A DNA stretch of 64,000 nucleotides from Halorubrum halophilum. Its GTDB lineage: Archaea > Halobacteriota > Halobacteria > Halobacteriales > Haloferacaceae. The stretch covers positions 1-64,000 of the forward strand of contig NZ_BBJP01000002.1 of assembly GCF_000739595.1 (NCBI RefSeq), given 5' to 3'. Shown here piece by piece: positions 7,996 to 16,011 of this stretch. Position numbers and translations under genes: made by a program. The notes below the pieces were generated by a model. That model was not told the origin of the DNA and made no database searches. It was given only the letters and a program-made list of their open reading frames with translations. Within the stretch, counting starts at the first letter, position 1; each line of letters begins with the position of its first letter.

Positions 7996-10380
7996 GTGAG
8001 CGGCGACGAGGAGCTCGCGAAGGACCTCGGCCCGCTTGCGGCGCTCACGATCGGGATCGGGACGATGATCGGCGCCGGGATCTTCGTGCTTCCCGGCACC
8101 GCGGTCGCCCGTGCCGGGCCGCTCGCGGCGGCTACGTTCGTTCTCGGCGGCGTGATCGCCTTATTCACCGCGCTGTCCGCCTCCGAATTGGGGACCGCGA
8201 TGCCGAAGTCCGGCGGGGCGTACTTCTACGTCAACCGCGCGCTCGGGCCTATGTTCGGCTCGATCGCGGGGTGGGCGAACTGGCTCGGGCTCGCGTTCGC
8301 GTCCGCCTTCTACATGTACGGGTTCGGCGAGTACGTCAACGCGCTCGTCGGGCTCGAACCGGTCGGACTCGGGATCGTGACGCTGGAGGCGGCGCAGGTG
8401 ATCGGGCTCGCCGGCGCGCTGCTGTTCATCGCGGTCAACTACTTCGGCGCGAAGGAGACGGGCGGACTCCAGATCGTCATCGTGATGTCGCTGCTCGGCA
8501 TCCTCGCCGTCTTCACCGTCGTCGGCCTTCTCAATGCCGAGATGTCGTCGCTACGACCCTTCACGACGCCGGAGACGGTGAGCGAGATACTGCCGGTGAC
8601 GGGGGTCATCTTCGTCTCGTATCTCGGCTTCGTCCAGATCACCTCTGTCGCCGAGGAGATCAAAAACCCCGGCCGGAACCTCCCGCTCGCGGTCCTCGGC
8701 TCGGTCGTCATCGTCACGGTCGTGTACGCGCTGTTCCTGCTGGTGCTGCTCGCGGCGGTGCCGAACGAGCTCGTCGCGAACAACGAGACCGCGGTCGTCG
8801 ACGCAGCGAGGCTGCTGTTCGGTCAGTACGAGGTGTTCGGCTACTCTCTCGGCGCGGTCGGCGCCGGGATGCTCCTGATCGGCGGGCTGCTCGCGACCGC
8901 CTCCTCGGCGAACGCGTCGATCCTCTCGTCGTCACGGATCAACTTCGCGATGGGCCGCGAGAAGATCGTCACCCCGAAGCTCAACGAGATCCACGAGCGG
9001 TTCGGCACCCCCTACAAGTCGATCGCGCTCACCGGCGCGCTCATCCTCGTGTTCCTCGTCGCCGGCGGCGTGGAGTCGCTGTCGACGATGGGCTCCGTCC
9101 TCCACCTCATCGTCTACGGGCTGCTCAACCTCGCGCTGATCGTGATGCGCGAGTCGGAGGTCGAGGGGTACGACCCCGACTTCGAGGTCCCCTTTTACCC
9201 CGCCGTCCCGATAATCGGGACGCTGTCATCGTTCGCGCTGATCGCGTACATCGAGCCGCGGATCATCGCGCTGTCGGCCGGGCTCGTCGCCTTCGCAGTC
9301 CTCTGGTACCTGCTGTACGCCCGCGGGAAGGTGGAGGCGCGCGGCGTGTTGGGGACGTGGATCCTCGATCGGTCCGACGAACTCCCGAAGGCCGCCGTGT
9401 CCGCGGCCACGTCGGTCCAGCCGAGCGGCGACGACTACCGGGTGATGGTGCCGCTGGCGAACCCCAAGACCGAGGAGCACCTGATCACGCTCGCGTCCGC
9501 CATCGCCAAGCAGCGGAACGGGACGGTCGTCGCGGTCAACATCGCGAACGTCCCCGACCAGACCTCGCTGGAGGCGGCTCGCGACCGCGGCGCCCACGAG
9601 GCGGCCCACGACCTGTTAGCGCAGGCCCGCGAGGACGCCGAGACGTTCGGCGTCGACGTGGAGACGCACGTCGTCCTCTCGCACCGCGTGTTTGAGGAGG
9701 TGTTCGACGCCGCGCGCACCTACGGCGCTGACATGACCGTGATGGGCTGGGGCGAGGACTCCCACGGGGCGCCGGGGCGCGCCGAGTCCGCCGTCGACGA
9801 GCTGGCGCACTCGCTGCCCTCCGACTTCCTCGTGTTCCGCGACCGCGGCTTCGACGCCTCCCGAATCCTCGTGCCGACCGCCGGCGGCCCGGCCTCGGAC
9901 CTGTCCGGCGCGGTCGCGAAGATGTTGCAGGCCGAGTTCGGCAGCGAGGTCACGCTGCTGCACGTCGCCGACGACGAGGCCGAGGGGCGGCGGTTCCTCT
10001 CCGCGTGGGCCGACGAACACGGCCTCTCGGACGCGACGCTGCGCATCGAGAGCGGCGACGTCGAGGCGTCCATCGAGCGCGCCGCACGCGACGCGACGAT
10101 GCTCATCATCGGCGCAACGCAGAAGGGCCTGCTCTCGCGGCTGGTCCGCGGATCGCTCGTGTTGGACGTGCTCGGCGACGTGGAGTGCTCCGTACTGCTC
10201 GCGGAGAAGCGTAGCGACCGCGGCGTCTTCGCCCGGCTGTTCGGCAGCGGCGCGGGGGCGAACGACATCGTCGAGACGAGCGAGACGCCCGCCGAGACCG
10301 GGGTCGAACCGGAGCCGTCGACGCCGGAGATCGACGACTCCGGGGACGACTCGACGGGCGATTCGAAGGACGGCGCCTGA
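7996..10380 (+). CDS. APC-superfamily amino-acid permease with two C-terminal UspA domains
   Basis: A 794-residue fusion. Residues 1-440 form a 12-helix APC permease starting with [21 protein letters not shown], the substrate-loop signature of the family. Other permease motifs are [16 protein letters not shown] and [23 protein letters not shown]. From about residue 475 two universal-stress-protein domains follow ([17 protein letters not shown] and [16 protein letters not shown], the second with [17 protein letters not shown]). These domains bind nucleotides in related proteins and may adjust uptake to energy state. The last 40 residues are an acidic tail. Substrate is most likely an amino acid, though cationic versus neutral is not decidable. 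A second permease with a separate Usp gene lies at 21002-23300. Confidence 0.92.
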   Translation: MSGDEELAKDLGPLAALTIGIGTMIGAGIFVLPGTAVARAGPLAAATFVLGGVIALFTALSASELGTAMPKSGGAYFYVNRALGPMFGSIAGWANWLGLAFASAFYMYGFGEYVNALVGLEPVGLGIVTLEAAQVIGLAGALLFIAVNYFGAKETGGLQIVIVMSLLGILAVFTVVGLLNAEMSSLRPFTTPETVSEILPVTGVIFVSYLGFVQITSVAEEIKNPGRNLPLAVLGSVVIVTVVYALFLLVLLAAVPNELVANNETAVVDAARLLFGQYEVFGYSLGAVGAGMLLIGGLLATASSANASILSSSRINFAMGREKIVTPKLNEIHERFGTPYKSIALTGALILVFLVAGGVESLSTMGSVLHLIVYGLLNLALIVMRESEVEGYDPDFEVPFYPAVPIIGTLSSFALIAYIEPRIIALSAGLVAFAVLWYLLYARGKVEARGVLGTWILDRSDELPKAAVSAATSVQPSGDDYRVMVPLANPKTEEHLITLASAIAKQRNGTVVAVNIANVPDQTSLEAARDRGAHEAAHDLLAQAREDAETFGVDVETHVVLSHRVFEEVFDAARTYGADMTVMGWGEDSHGAPGRAESAVDELAHSLPSDFLVFRDRGFDASRILVPTAGGPASDLSGAVAKMLQAEFGSEVTLLHVADDEAEGRRFLSAWADEHGLSDATLRIESGDVEASIERAARDATMLIIGATQKGLLSRLVRGSLVLDVLGDVECSVLLAEKRSDRGVFARLFGSGAGANDIVETSETPAETGVEPEPSTPEIDDSGDDSTGDSKDGA

Positions 10381-10421
10381 CCGACGAGGCGGGGTCCGAA
10401 GCCGCGTCCCTCACGCCTCCG

Positions 10422-11975
10422 TCAGGCGGAGCGGTCGAACCGTCGGATGATCGCTCCGAGCAACACCGCGACCGGGATGATTTCGAGCCGACCGACCCAC
10501 ATGTTGACGATCAGCATCGCCTTCCCCGTCTCGGGCATGGTCGGCCCGGTGACCCCCGAGTCGAGGCCGACGTTGCTCTGCGCGCTCATCACGTCGAAGA
10601 TCACGTACTCCAGCGGGTACGTCGGGGGGAGGACCCGAAGCAGGACGGCGACGCCGATCACGAGGAACGCGATCCACAGCAGGAACACGACGGTCGCCTC
10701 GGTGTACTCCCGCTGCGCCTGCGCCTCGCTGAGGCGCCGGTCGCCGATCCGGAGGTAGCGAATCGCCGCCTGCGGTCGGAACACGTCCTGTATCTGCCAG
10801 ACCGTCCCCTTGATCAGCGTGATGACGCGGATGAGCTTGAGGCCGCTCACCGTCGACCCGGCCGCCGCGCCGGTTAACATTCCGAGGCAGGCGAACAGCG
10901 TCGGGCCCGCGGTCCAGACGCGTTCGGTTCCCCCGCCGATCGACGTGCTCCCGAAGCCGGTGTTCGACGTCGCGGAGACGAACTGGAACAGGCTCACTCG
11001 GAACGTCTCCTCCAGCGTGGCGTACTGGCCGTTCGCGTAGAGGATCGCGGTCAACACGAGCGACCCGACGGTGAACCAGATGAACACCCACCGCGTCTGG
11101 AGGTCGGCGTAGAAGTTCCGGAGCTCCCCTTTGAAGATCAGGTAGTGAATCGGGAACGCGATGCTCCCCGCCACCATGATCGGGACCGTGGCGTACTCGA
11201 TCAGCGGGCTGCCGTAGTGGCCGATCGAGTCCGCGTGGACGGAGAACCCGCCGGTCGCGATGCCGGTCATCCCGTGGTTGATCGCGTCCCACAGGGGCAT
11301 CCCGGCGAGTAGGAACAGGGCGATCGAACCGAGCGTGAGGCCGACGAAGATCTTCCAGATCTCGCGGACGGTCGTCACGATACTGGGGTGGATCTTCTCG
11401 GAGCGCGCCTCGCTCTCGTACAGCGTGTACGAACCGCTGCTCCCGCCGGAACGACGGAGGATCGCGACCGTCAAGACGATCACGCCGACGCCTCCGACCC
11501 ACTCGATGAACGACCGCCACCAGTGGATCGCCCGGGGGAGCTCCTCCTCGACGGCCGCCATCGTGAGCCCGGTCCCGGTGAAGCCGCTCATGCTCTCGAA
11601 CACCGCGTCGAGAGGGTCGAGGAACACCACGGTCGTTGAGTCCATCGGCGGCGTGTTCATCCAGACGGGAAACGGGTTCACCTGGATCGTCCACGCGATC
11701 AGGACGAACGGGAGCCCGCCGAGGACGCCGACAAACGCCCACGCCGTGGCGGCAGTGACCATCGCCTCGCGTTTCTCCGGCGGATCGGCGCCGCGGTACC
11801 GCCGGACCAATCCAGTGCCGATCCCCGCCATGACGACCGCGGAGACCACGAACGCGGGGACCGTGTAGAACTCCCCGTTGACCGCCGCCACAACGAGCGA
11901 TATCAGCATCATCAGCGAGACGGCCTGGACGATGCGACCCACGTCGCGTCCGACGGTGTCCGTCTTGACTCTCAT
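10422..11975 (-). CDS. trkH: TrkH-type potassium uptake channel subunit
   Basis: A 517-residue membrane protein with the four pore-loop repeats of TrkH/KtrB. The filter regions are seen as DAVFESMSGFTGTGLT, GMTGIATGGFSVHADSIGHY, TSNTGFGSTSIGG and SAQSNVGLDSGVTGP, each with the conserved glycine. It conducts K+ inward and needs the cytosolic TrkA ring for gating, and trkA lies just upstream in the same direction (46 bases between genes). High potassium accumulation is central to salt-in osmoadaptation. Length and start (MRVKTDTVGRD, a short cytosolic N-terminus before helix 1) are normal. Confidence 0.95.
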   Translation of the reverse strand: MRVKTDTVGRDVGRIVQAVSLMMLISLVVAAVNGEFYTVPAFVVSAVVMAGIGTGLVRRYRGADPPEKREAMVTAATAWAFVGVLGGLPFVLIAWTIQVNPFPVWMNTPPMDSTTVVFLDPLDAVFESMSGFTGTGLTMAAVEEELPRAIHWWRSFIEWVGGVGVIVLTVAILRRSGGSSGSYTLYESEARSEKIHPSIVTTVREIWKIFVGLTLGSIALFLLAGMPLWDAINHGMTGIATGGFSVHADSIGHYGSPLIEYATVPIMVAGSIAFPIHYLIFKGELRNFYADLQTRWVFIWFTVGSLVLTAILYANGQYATLEETFRVSLFQFVSATSNTGFGSTSIGGGTERVWTAGPTLFACLGMLTGAAAGSTVSGLKLIRVITLIKGTVWQIQDVFRPQAAIRYLRIGDRRLSEAQAQREYTEATVVFLLWIAFLVIGVAVLLRVLPPTYPLEYVIFDVMSAQSNVGLDSGVTGPTMPETGKAMLIVNMWVGRLEIIPVAVLLGAIIRRFDRSA

Positions 11976-12021
11976 GAGTCACCCGCGTTGGATCGATCGA
12001 CCCACGAGACCGGACTGACGG

Positions 12022-12729
12022 TCACAGTCGCACCCCGTTCGAGCCGTTCTCCTGATCCTCGTAGTGACCGAAGATGTCTGTCACGTCCGGCGTCGCGCCG
12101 GTCCCGGAGTAGACGGTCAGCAGGTCGCCCGTTTCGATTCGAGTCCGTCCACGCGGCGTGATCGGCGAGTCTACGTCGTCCCGTTCGATGGCCACGACGA
12201 GCGTCTCGTCGCCGAGGAGCCCCTCCTCGTCGGCCTCAATCAGGGTCTTCCCGGCGATCGGCGCCTCGTCGGCGACCGTGATCTCGAACACCTCTGCGAC
12301 CTCGCCGACCCGCATGTAGTCGACGATAGAGGGGCGATCGACCGACCGGAAGAGCGACTCCGCGATGAGCCGCTGCGGGTTCTGCATGGTGTTCACGCCG
12401 ATCTGGCGGAACAGGTTCATGTGCTCGGGGTTGTGGACGACCGAGACGACGTTGGGAACGTCGAGTTCCTGTGCTAGCAGCGAGACCATCACGTTGGTCG
12501 CGTCCTGATCGGTCGTCGTGATGATCGCGTCCGCGCGGTCGCTTCCGGCGTCGACGAGGTTCTCCTTGACCGTTGCGTCGGCGTTGAGGACCATACAGTC
12601 GTAGTCGCTCGCGGCCGCGTCGGCCCTTTCCGAGTTGGACTCGATGACGACGACCTCGTACCCGGCGCGTGTTGCGATTTCGATGAGCGGCGTACCGATG
12701 TCGCCGGCTCCGACGATGATGATGTACAT
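12022..12729 (-). CDS. trkA: TrkA potassium channel regulator (RCK domain)
   Basis: A 235-residue regulator. The N-terminal RCK/Rossmann domain (MYIIIVGAGDIGTPLIEIATRAGYEVVVIE) has the GxGxxG dinucleotide-binding loop, followed by DADATVKENLVDAGSDRADAIITTTDQDATNVM. The second half (about 145-225) is a TrkA-C domain (VFEITVADEAPIAGKTLIEADEEG). It forms rings that gate TrkH in response to NAD(H), ATP or ADP. It has a single RCK unit, whereas the E. coli protein has two. It probably shares an operon with trkH downstream. The regulator at 13459 carries the same TrkA-C domain type. Confidence 0.93.
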   Translation of the reverse strand: MYIIIVGAGDIGTPLIEIATRAGYEVVVIESNSERADAAASDYDCMVLNADATVKENLVDAGSDRADAIITTTDQDATNVMVSLLAQELDVPNVVSVVHNPEHMNLFRQIGVNTMQNPQRLIAESLFRSVDRPSIVDYMRVGEVAEVFEITVADEAPIAGKTLIEADEEGLLGDETLVVAIERDDVDSPITPRGRTRIETGDLLTVYSGTGATPDVTDIFGHYEDQENGSNGVRL

Positions 12730-12860
12730 GGGTTGTGTTCGTGTCTGTGATCGATCGGTTTCTCAGGCGATTCCCGGTCCGAGTCGCGGGCTCGCGTCCC
12801 GGTCGCTCGGCCGGCAGTCACGGTCGGGTACCGGACCGCCGATTCGGTGGGAGCACTCAC

Positions 12861-13217
12861 TCATCGTCCCTCCCCGTCGGGCTCACCGTGGAGCTTTCCG
12901 AGGTAGTGCCACCGGTACTGACCGTCCCCGTCATCCTTTGTGGGCTCCCAGTTGACCCTGTACGCGAACGGGCCGCGCGTCCAGCCGGTCTCTGTCGGAC
13001 GCTCCACGACGGCGATCGTGTACGCGCCGTGGTCCTCCGTGTAGACAAGTTCCTCGTCGCCTCTAGATTCGATCGCGTCCGTCAGCGACGGATGGTCTCG
13101 GAGGAGCCGTTGGGCGTAATGGATGATCTCCCTGAGTTGCGTGTCACTGCAGTCTTCGAGGGCAGCGATCACGTCGTCCGAGACGCCGTCAGGGGGATCG
13201 ATGTCGGATGAAGTCAT
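12861..13217 (-). CDS. uncharacterised haloarchaeal protein (118 aa)
   Basis: The family is not recognised. The start is taken at ATG 13217 (MTSSDIDPPDGVSDDVIAAL); the 39 residues of frame upstream are basic and cross the AT-rich promoter, so they were dropped. The first 65 residues are helical and include LREIIHYAQRLLRDHPSL. The rest looks like a beta sheet (ELVYTEDHGAYTIAVVERPTETG, then PFAYRVNWEP and YRWHYLGKLHGEP). It is oriented with trkA and trkH and sits between them and the divergent Lrp-type regulator, so it may belong to the same regulon. Confidence 0.65.
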   Translation of the reverse strand: MTSSDIDPPDGVSDDVIAALEDCSDTQLREIIHYAQRLLRDHPSLTDAIESRGDEELVYTEDHGAYTIAVVERPTETGWTRGPFAYRVNWEPTKDDGDGQYRWHYLGKLHGEPDGEGR

Positions 13218-13458
13218 GGTGTGAGTGTGTGACGGCTGGTTCGATTCCGGCCGAGATGGTCCCGGAGATCGACCGGGAATCATCGTGTGTTTCCGTTTCG
13301 GAACCTGTTCTGCCTCAAATTTTCGCTTAAGCATAAATATTGCTTTTTGATTTTTCTTCTCCTAATCTAGAGAGTGCGTAGATTTCTTTTGGAAAAGTAA
13401 TATTCCCAGAGAGAACAGTTATGGGAAATCCTTTGTGGCGTCCGATCGTTGTTCAAGT
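13218..13458. promoter_or_regulatory. AT-rich divergent control region of the potassium locus
   Basis: This gap between the minus-strand small protein and the plus-strand regulator is the most AT-rich stretch in the first half of the window. A/T tracts cluster at about 13317-13360 and 13380-13420. It contains TATA-like elements on both strands (AAATATT near 13336 and GTTATGG near 13409). It must hold both promoters and is the obvious place for operators of the Lrp-type protein. I could not define a clear palindrome. Confidence 0.45.
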
Positions 13459-14208
13459 ATGGAACACCGCATCGACGAAATAGACAAGCGAATCCTCTAC
13501 TATTTCGGGGTGGACGCGCGGAACACGGCGACATCGGAGGTCGCCGAGGAGATGGGGGTGACGCCGGCGACGATCCGAAACCGGATCGACCAACTCGAAG
13601 AGCAGGGCATCCTCCGCGGCTATCTCGCCGACATCGACTACAAGTCGATCGGCGGGTACATCACCTACCTGTTCAGGTGTACGGCCCCGATTCCGGAGCG
13701 GACGCAGCTCGCGCAGTCGGCGTTGGACGTATCAGGGGTCGTGGGCGTCCAAGAACTGATGTCCGGTTCGGGCAACCTCCTCGTAACCGTAGTCGGTGCG
13801 GACACCGACGACATCAACCACGTCGCCGGCGAGCTCTCTGATCTCGGGCTGACGATCGAAGACGAGAGCGTGATGCAGGGGGAGTACCACAGGCCGTACG
13901 ACCCGTTCGGTCCCGAGACTGTCCCGAAGGGACCGTCGCTGACCGACTTCATGAGCCTGGCGGGCGACGCCGAAGTCGCCGAGTTCTCCGTCTCGGAGGA
14001 CGCCGAAATCGCGGGCAACACCATCGAGCAAGCGGTCGCGTCCGGACAGATCTCGCGAGAGGCCCACGTTGTCGGCATCGAACGCGACGGCGACGTGCTC
14101 ACGCCGAAGGGTGACACGGCGTTTCAGACGGGCGATGTCGTCTCGCTGCTCTCGACGGCGCCGTTCAAGAAGGACTCGCTGAAGGCGTTCGGGACGCAGC
14201 GGGAGTGA
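13459..14208 (+). CDS. Lrp/AsnC-family regulator fused to a TrkA-C domain
   Basis: A 249-residue transcription factor. Residues 1-60 are an AsnC-type winged helix (MEHRIDEIDKRILYYFGVDARNTATSEVAEEMGVTPATIRNRIDQLEEQG). Residues 65-140 are an Lrp effector/oligomer domain (VVGVQELMSGSGNLLVTVVGADTDD). The end (about 170-245) is a TrkA-C/RCK-C ligand-binding domain (AEFSVSEDAEIAGNTIEQAVASGQISREAHVVGIERDGDVLTPKGDTAFQTGD). Such fusions are known in haloarchaea and are thought to sense a small ligand linked to ion transport. An in-frame ATG at 13435 exists, but MEHRIDE is the conserved start. The position facing trkA/trkH suggests control of potassium uptake (inference). Confidence 0.88.
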   Translation: MEHRIDEIDKRILYYFGVDARNTATSEVAEEMGVTPATIRNRIDQLEEQGILRGYLADIDYKSIGGYITYLFRCTAPIPERTQLAQSALDVSGVVGVQELMSGSGNLLVTVVGADTDDINHVAGELSDLGLTIEDESVMQGEYHRPYDPFGPETVPKGPSLTDFMSLAGDAEVAEFSVSEDAEIAGNTIEQAVASGQISREAHVVGIERDGDVLTPKGDTAFQTGDVVSLLSTAPFKKDSLKAFGTQRE

Positions 14209-14247
14209 GTCGTCGCTCGGCCGTACCTCTACCGCCGGCGATCGAGT

Positions 14248-14505
14248 CTACCCCCAGTGCCAGAAGTCGTTCCCGTCCTCCTCGACGGGGTCGGTGCGCT
14301 CGCGAAGGGCGTCGACATCCGCTTCGGTTGGTTCGTGATCGTCCGGCAGCTGCTCCATGCACTCGAAACAGAGGAAGAATTCGGAGCCGTCCGTCAGTTC
14401 GAGGGTCATTCCCTGTGTCGACTCGAACGCGAAGTTCCACAGGTCGCCGATCCCGCCGGCGATCCTGACGGACCGCTCGCAGACGAAACAGGACTCCGAG
14501 GCCAT
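14248..14505 (-). CDS. small zinc-ribbon-like protein (85 aa)
   Basis: This small acidic protein has two CxxC knuckles, CFVC near residues 6-9 and CFEC near residues 46-49, which could bind one zinc ion. Between them is a beta-rich stretch (GMTLELTDGSEFFL). The C-terminus is acidic and ends in DFWHWG. It resembles many haloarchaeal orphan zinc proteins, and no function is known to me. Its upstream side faces the end of repeat copy A and the duplicated repeat remnant. Confidence 0.7.
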   Translation of the reverse strand: MASESCFVCERSVRIAGGIGDLWNFAFESTQGMTLELTDGSEFFLCFECMEQLPDDHEPTEADVDALRERTDPVEEDGNDFWHWG

Positions 14506-14567
14506 ACGCAGGGTAGCGGCTCGGAGCGGTAATGCGTGTCGCCCTCGATCGATGTCGTGACCGTGTA

Positions 14568-14598
14568 TCGGTTGTGAACGACTTCAAAGGCCCAGCCG
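14568..14598 (-). repeat. truncated 3'-end remnant of the dispersed element next to copy A
   Basis: On the minus strand this reads GGCTGGGCCTTTGAAGTCG followed by TTCACAACCG. That matches the 3'-end block of the element (CTGGGGCTTTGGAGGTG, TTCACCG) seen inside the complete copies. It lies just outside the TTATAA boundary of copy A, so two element ends are in tandem here. Confidence 0.6.
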
Positions 14599-14602
14599 CT
14601 CG

Positions 14603-14890
14603 CTTATAAATGATTGCTATCGGCGGATCGACGGTGAACTCCTCCAAAGCCCTACGGGAGGGCGGCGCACACTCGTTGCGGTCCCCAGTCGGTCGCTTCG
14701 CTCCCTCGTTGCGGTGTCGCCGGCGGCTGCCCCTTTGAGTCCCACCCCGCACCGCACAGCACCGCAGCCTCACGCCTCCCCAGCCTCGTCGGTCGCCCGT
14801 CGCTTCGCTCGGGCGACCGACTCCCTCACGGGCTCCTCGCGGGCCGATGGCCCGCTCGGAGGCGCGCCACCGCCTCGTTCAGTTATAAAT
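14603..14890 (-). repeat. dispersed structured non-coding element, copy A (shortest, partly degenerate)
   Basis: Copy A is bounded by TTATAAA boxes at 14604 and 14883. On the minus strand the order is: TTTATAA; GGTGGCGCGCCTCCGAG; hairpin 1 (GCGGGCC/GGCCCGC, 14855-14839); hairpin 2 (GTCGGTCGCCCG/CGGGCGACCGAC, 14821-14788); GAGGCTGGGGAGG; GGGTGGGACTCAAAGGGGCAG; then GGGCTTTGGAGG and TTCACCG. The large closing stem that is perfect in the other copies is weak here. There is no conserved reading frame. It fills the gap between thiQ and the zinc-ribbon gene. Confidence 0.8.
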
Positions 14891-14898
14891 CGTCGCAC

Positions 14899-16011
14899 TC
14901 ACTCCTCGCCAATCCCGATCACGTGCGCGTCTTCGGGATCGAAGCCGACGACGACCTCGCCGGAGAGGGGGTCGCGCGTCCGGACCACGAGGTCGCGGCC
15001 GCCCCAGTCGAGGGTCACCCGAGTCGTCTCGCCGAGGAACTCCGCGCTTGCGACGGTCGCCGTGAGTCGGCTCTCTCCCTCGTCGATCCGGAGGTACTCG
15101 GGCCGGACGCAGAAGGTGAGGTGGTCGCCAACAGTCACCTCAACCCCTTCGTCCACCCCCACCCGGAGCGTCTCGCCGCCGACATCGACGACGGCGATTC
15201 GGAGCTCTCTCCCCACCTCATCACCCTCGACGTCCACCACCCGCCCAGCGAACACGTTGTTGTCGCCGACGAACTCCGCGACGAACCGGCTCGACGGCTC
15301 CCGGTACACCGTCCGCGGGGGCGCGATCTGCTCGGGCCGCCCGTCGCGCATCACCGCGATGCGGTCGGAGATCGCCAGCGCCTCCTCCTGATCGTGGGTG
15401 ACGTAGACGGTGGTGATCCCGAGCTCCGACTGGATGCGCCGGACCTGCACCCGGAGGCGCTCGCGGAGCTGCGCGTCGAGCGCACTCATCGGCTCGTCCA
15501 GCAGGAGGAGGTCGGGACCCGGCGCGAGCGCGCGGGCCATCGCGACGCGCTGCTGTTGCCCGCCCGAGAGGCTCTCCGGGTCGCGGTCGGCGGCGTCGGG
15601 GAGGTCCACCAGTTCGAGCAGTTCGTCGACGCGCTCCGAGCGGCTCATTCCTTTGGGCGGATCGGCGAAGTTGAGTCCGTAGCCGACGTTCTCGCCGACG
15701 GTCATATGCGGGAACAGCGCGTAGTTCTGGAAGACGACGCCCACGTCGCGGTCCTCGGGCGGTACCCCCGCGACCGACTCGCCCGAGAAGCGGATCGCCC
15801 CCGCGGTCGGCTCCTCGAACCCCGCGATCAGCCGGAGCGTGGTCGTCTTCCCGCAGCCGGAGGGGCCGACCAGCGTGAAGAACTCCCCCTCGCGCACCCG
15901 GAGGGTCACGTCGTCGACGGCGGCGGTGTCGCCGTATCGCTTCGTCACGCCGTCGAGCTCGACGGCGGGATCAGCCCCCTCGCCTCCCGACTCAGAACCC
16001 ACGGTGTTCAC
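14899..16011 (-). CDS. thiQ: thiamine-type ABC transporter ATP-binding protein
   Basis: A 370-residue ABC ATPase that powers the importer encoded by the two upstream genes. Walker A is LVGPSGCGKTTTLRLIAG, the signature is LSGGQQQRVAMARAL, Walker B is LLLLDEPMSALD, and the H-loop is YVTHDQEEALAISD. After about residue 240 a TOBE-like regulatory domain follows (FAGRVVDVEGDEVGRELRI, FCVRPEYLRIDEG), making it longer than the E. coli ThiQ. By itself it could equally be annotated PotA- or AfuC-like. The thiamine call rests on the binding protein. The start overlaps the end of thiP by 20 bases, so the operon is tightly coupled. Confidence 0.8.
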   Translation of the reverse strand: MNTVGSESGGEGADPAVELDGVTKRYGDTAAVDDVTLRVREGEFFTLVGPSGCGKTTTLRLIAGFEEPTAGAIRFSGESVAGVPPEDRDVGVVFQNYALFPHMTVGENVGYGLNFADPPKGMSRSERVDELLELVDLPDAADRDPESLSGGQQQRVAMARALAPGPDLLLLDEPMSALDAQLRERLRVQVRRIQSELGITTVYVTHDQEEALAISDRIAVMRDGRPEQIAPPRTVYREPSSRFVAEFVGDNNVFAGRVVDVEGDEVGRELRIAVVDVGGETLRVGVDEGVEVTVGDHLTFCVRPEYLRIDEGESRLTATVASAEFLGETTRVTLDWGGRDLVVRTRDPLSGEVVVGFDPEDAHVIGIGEE

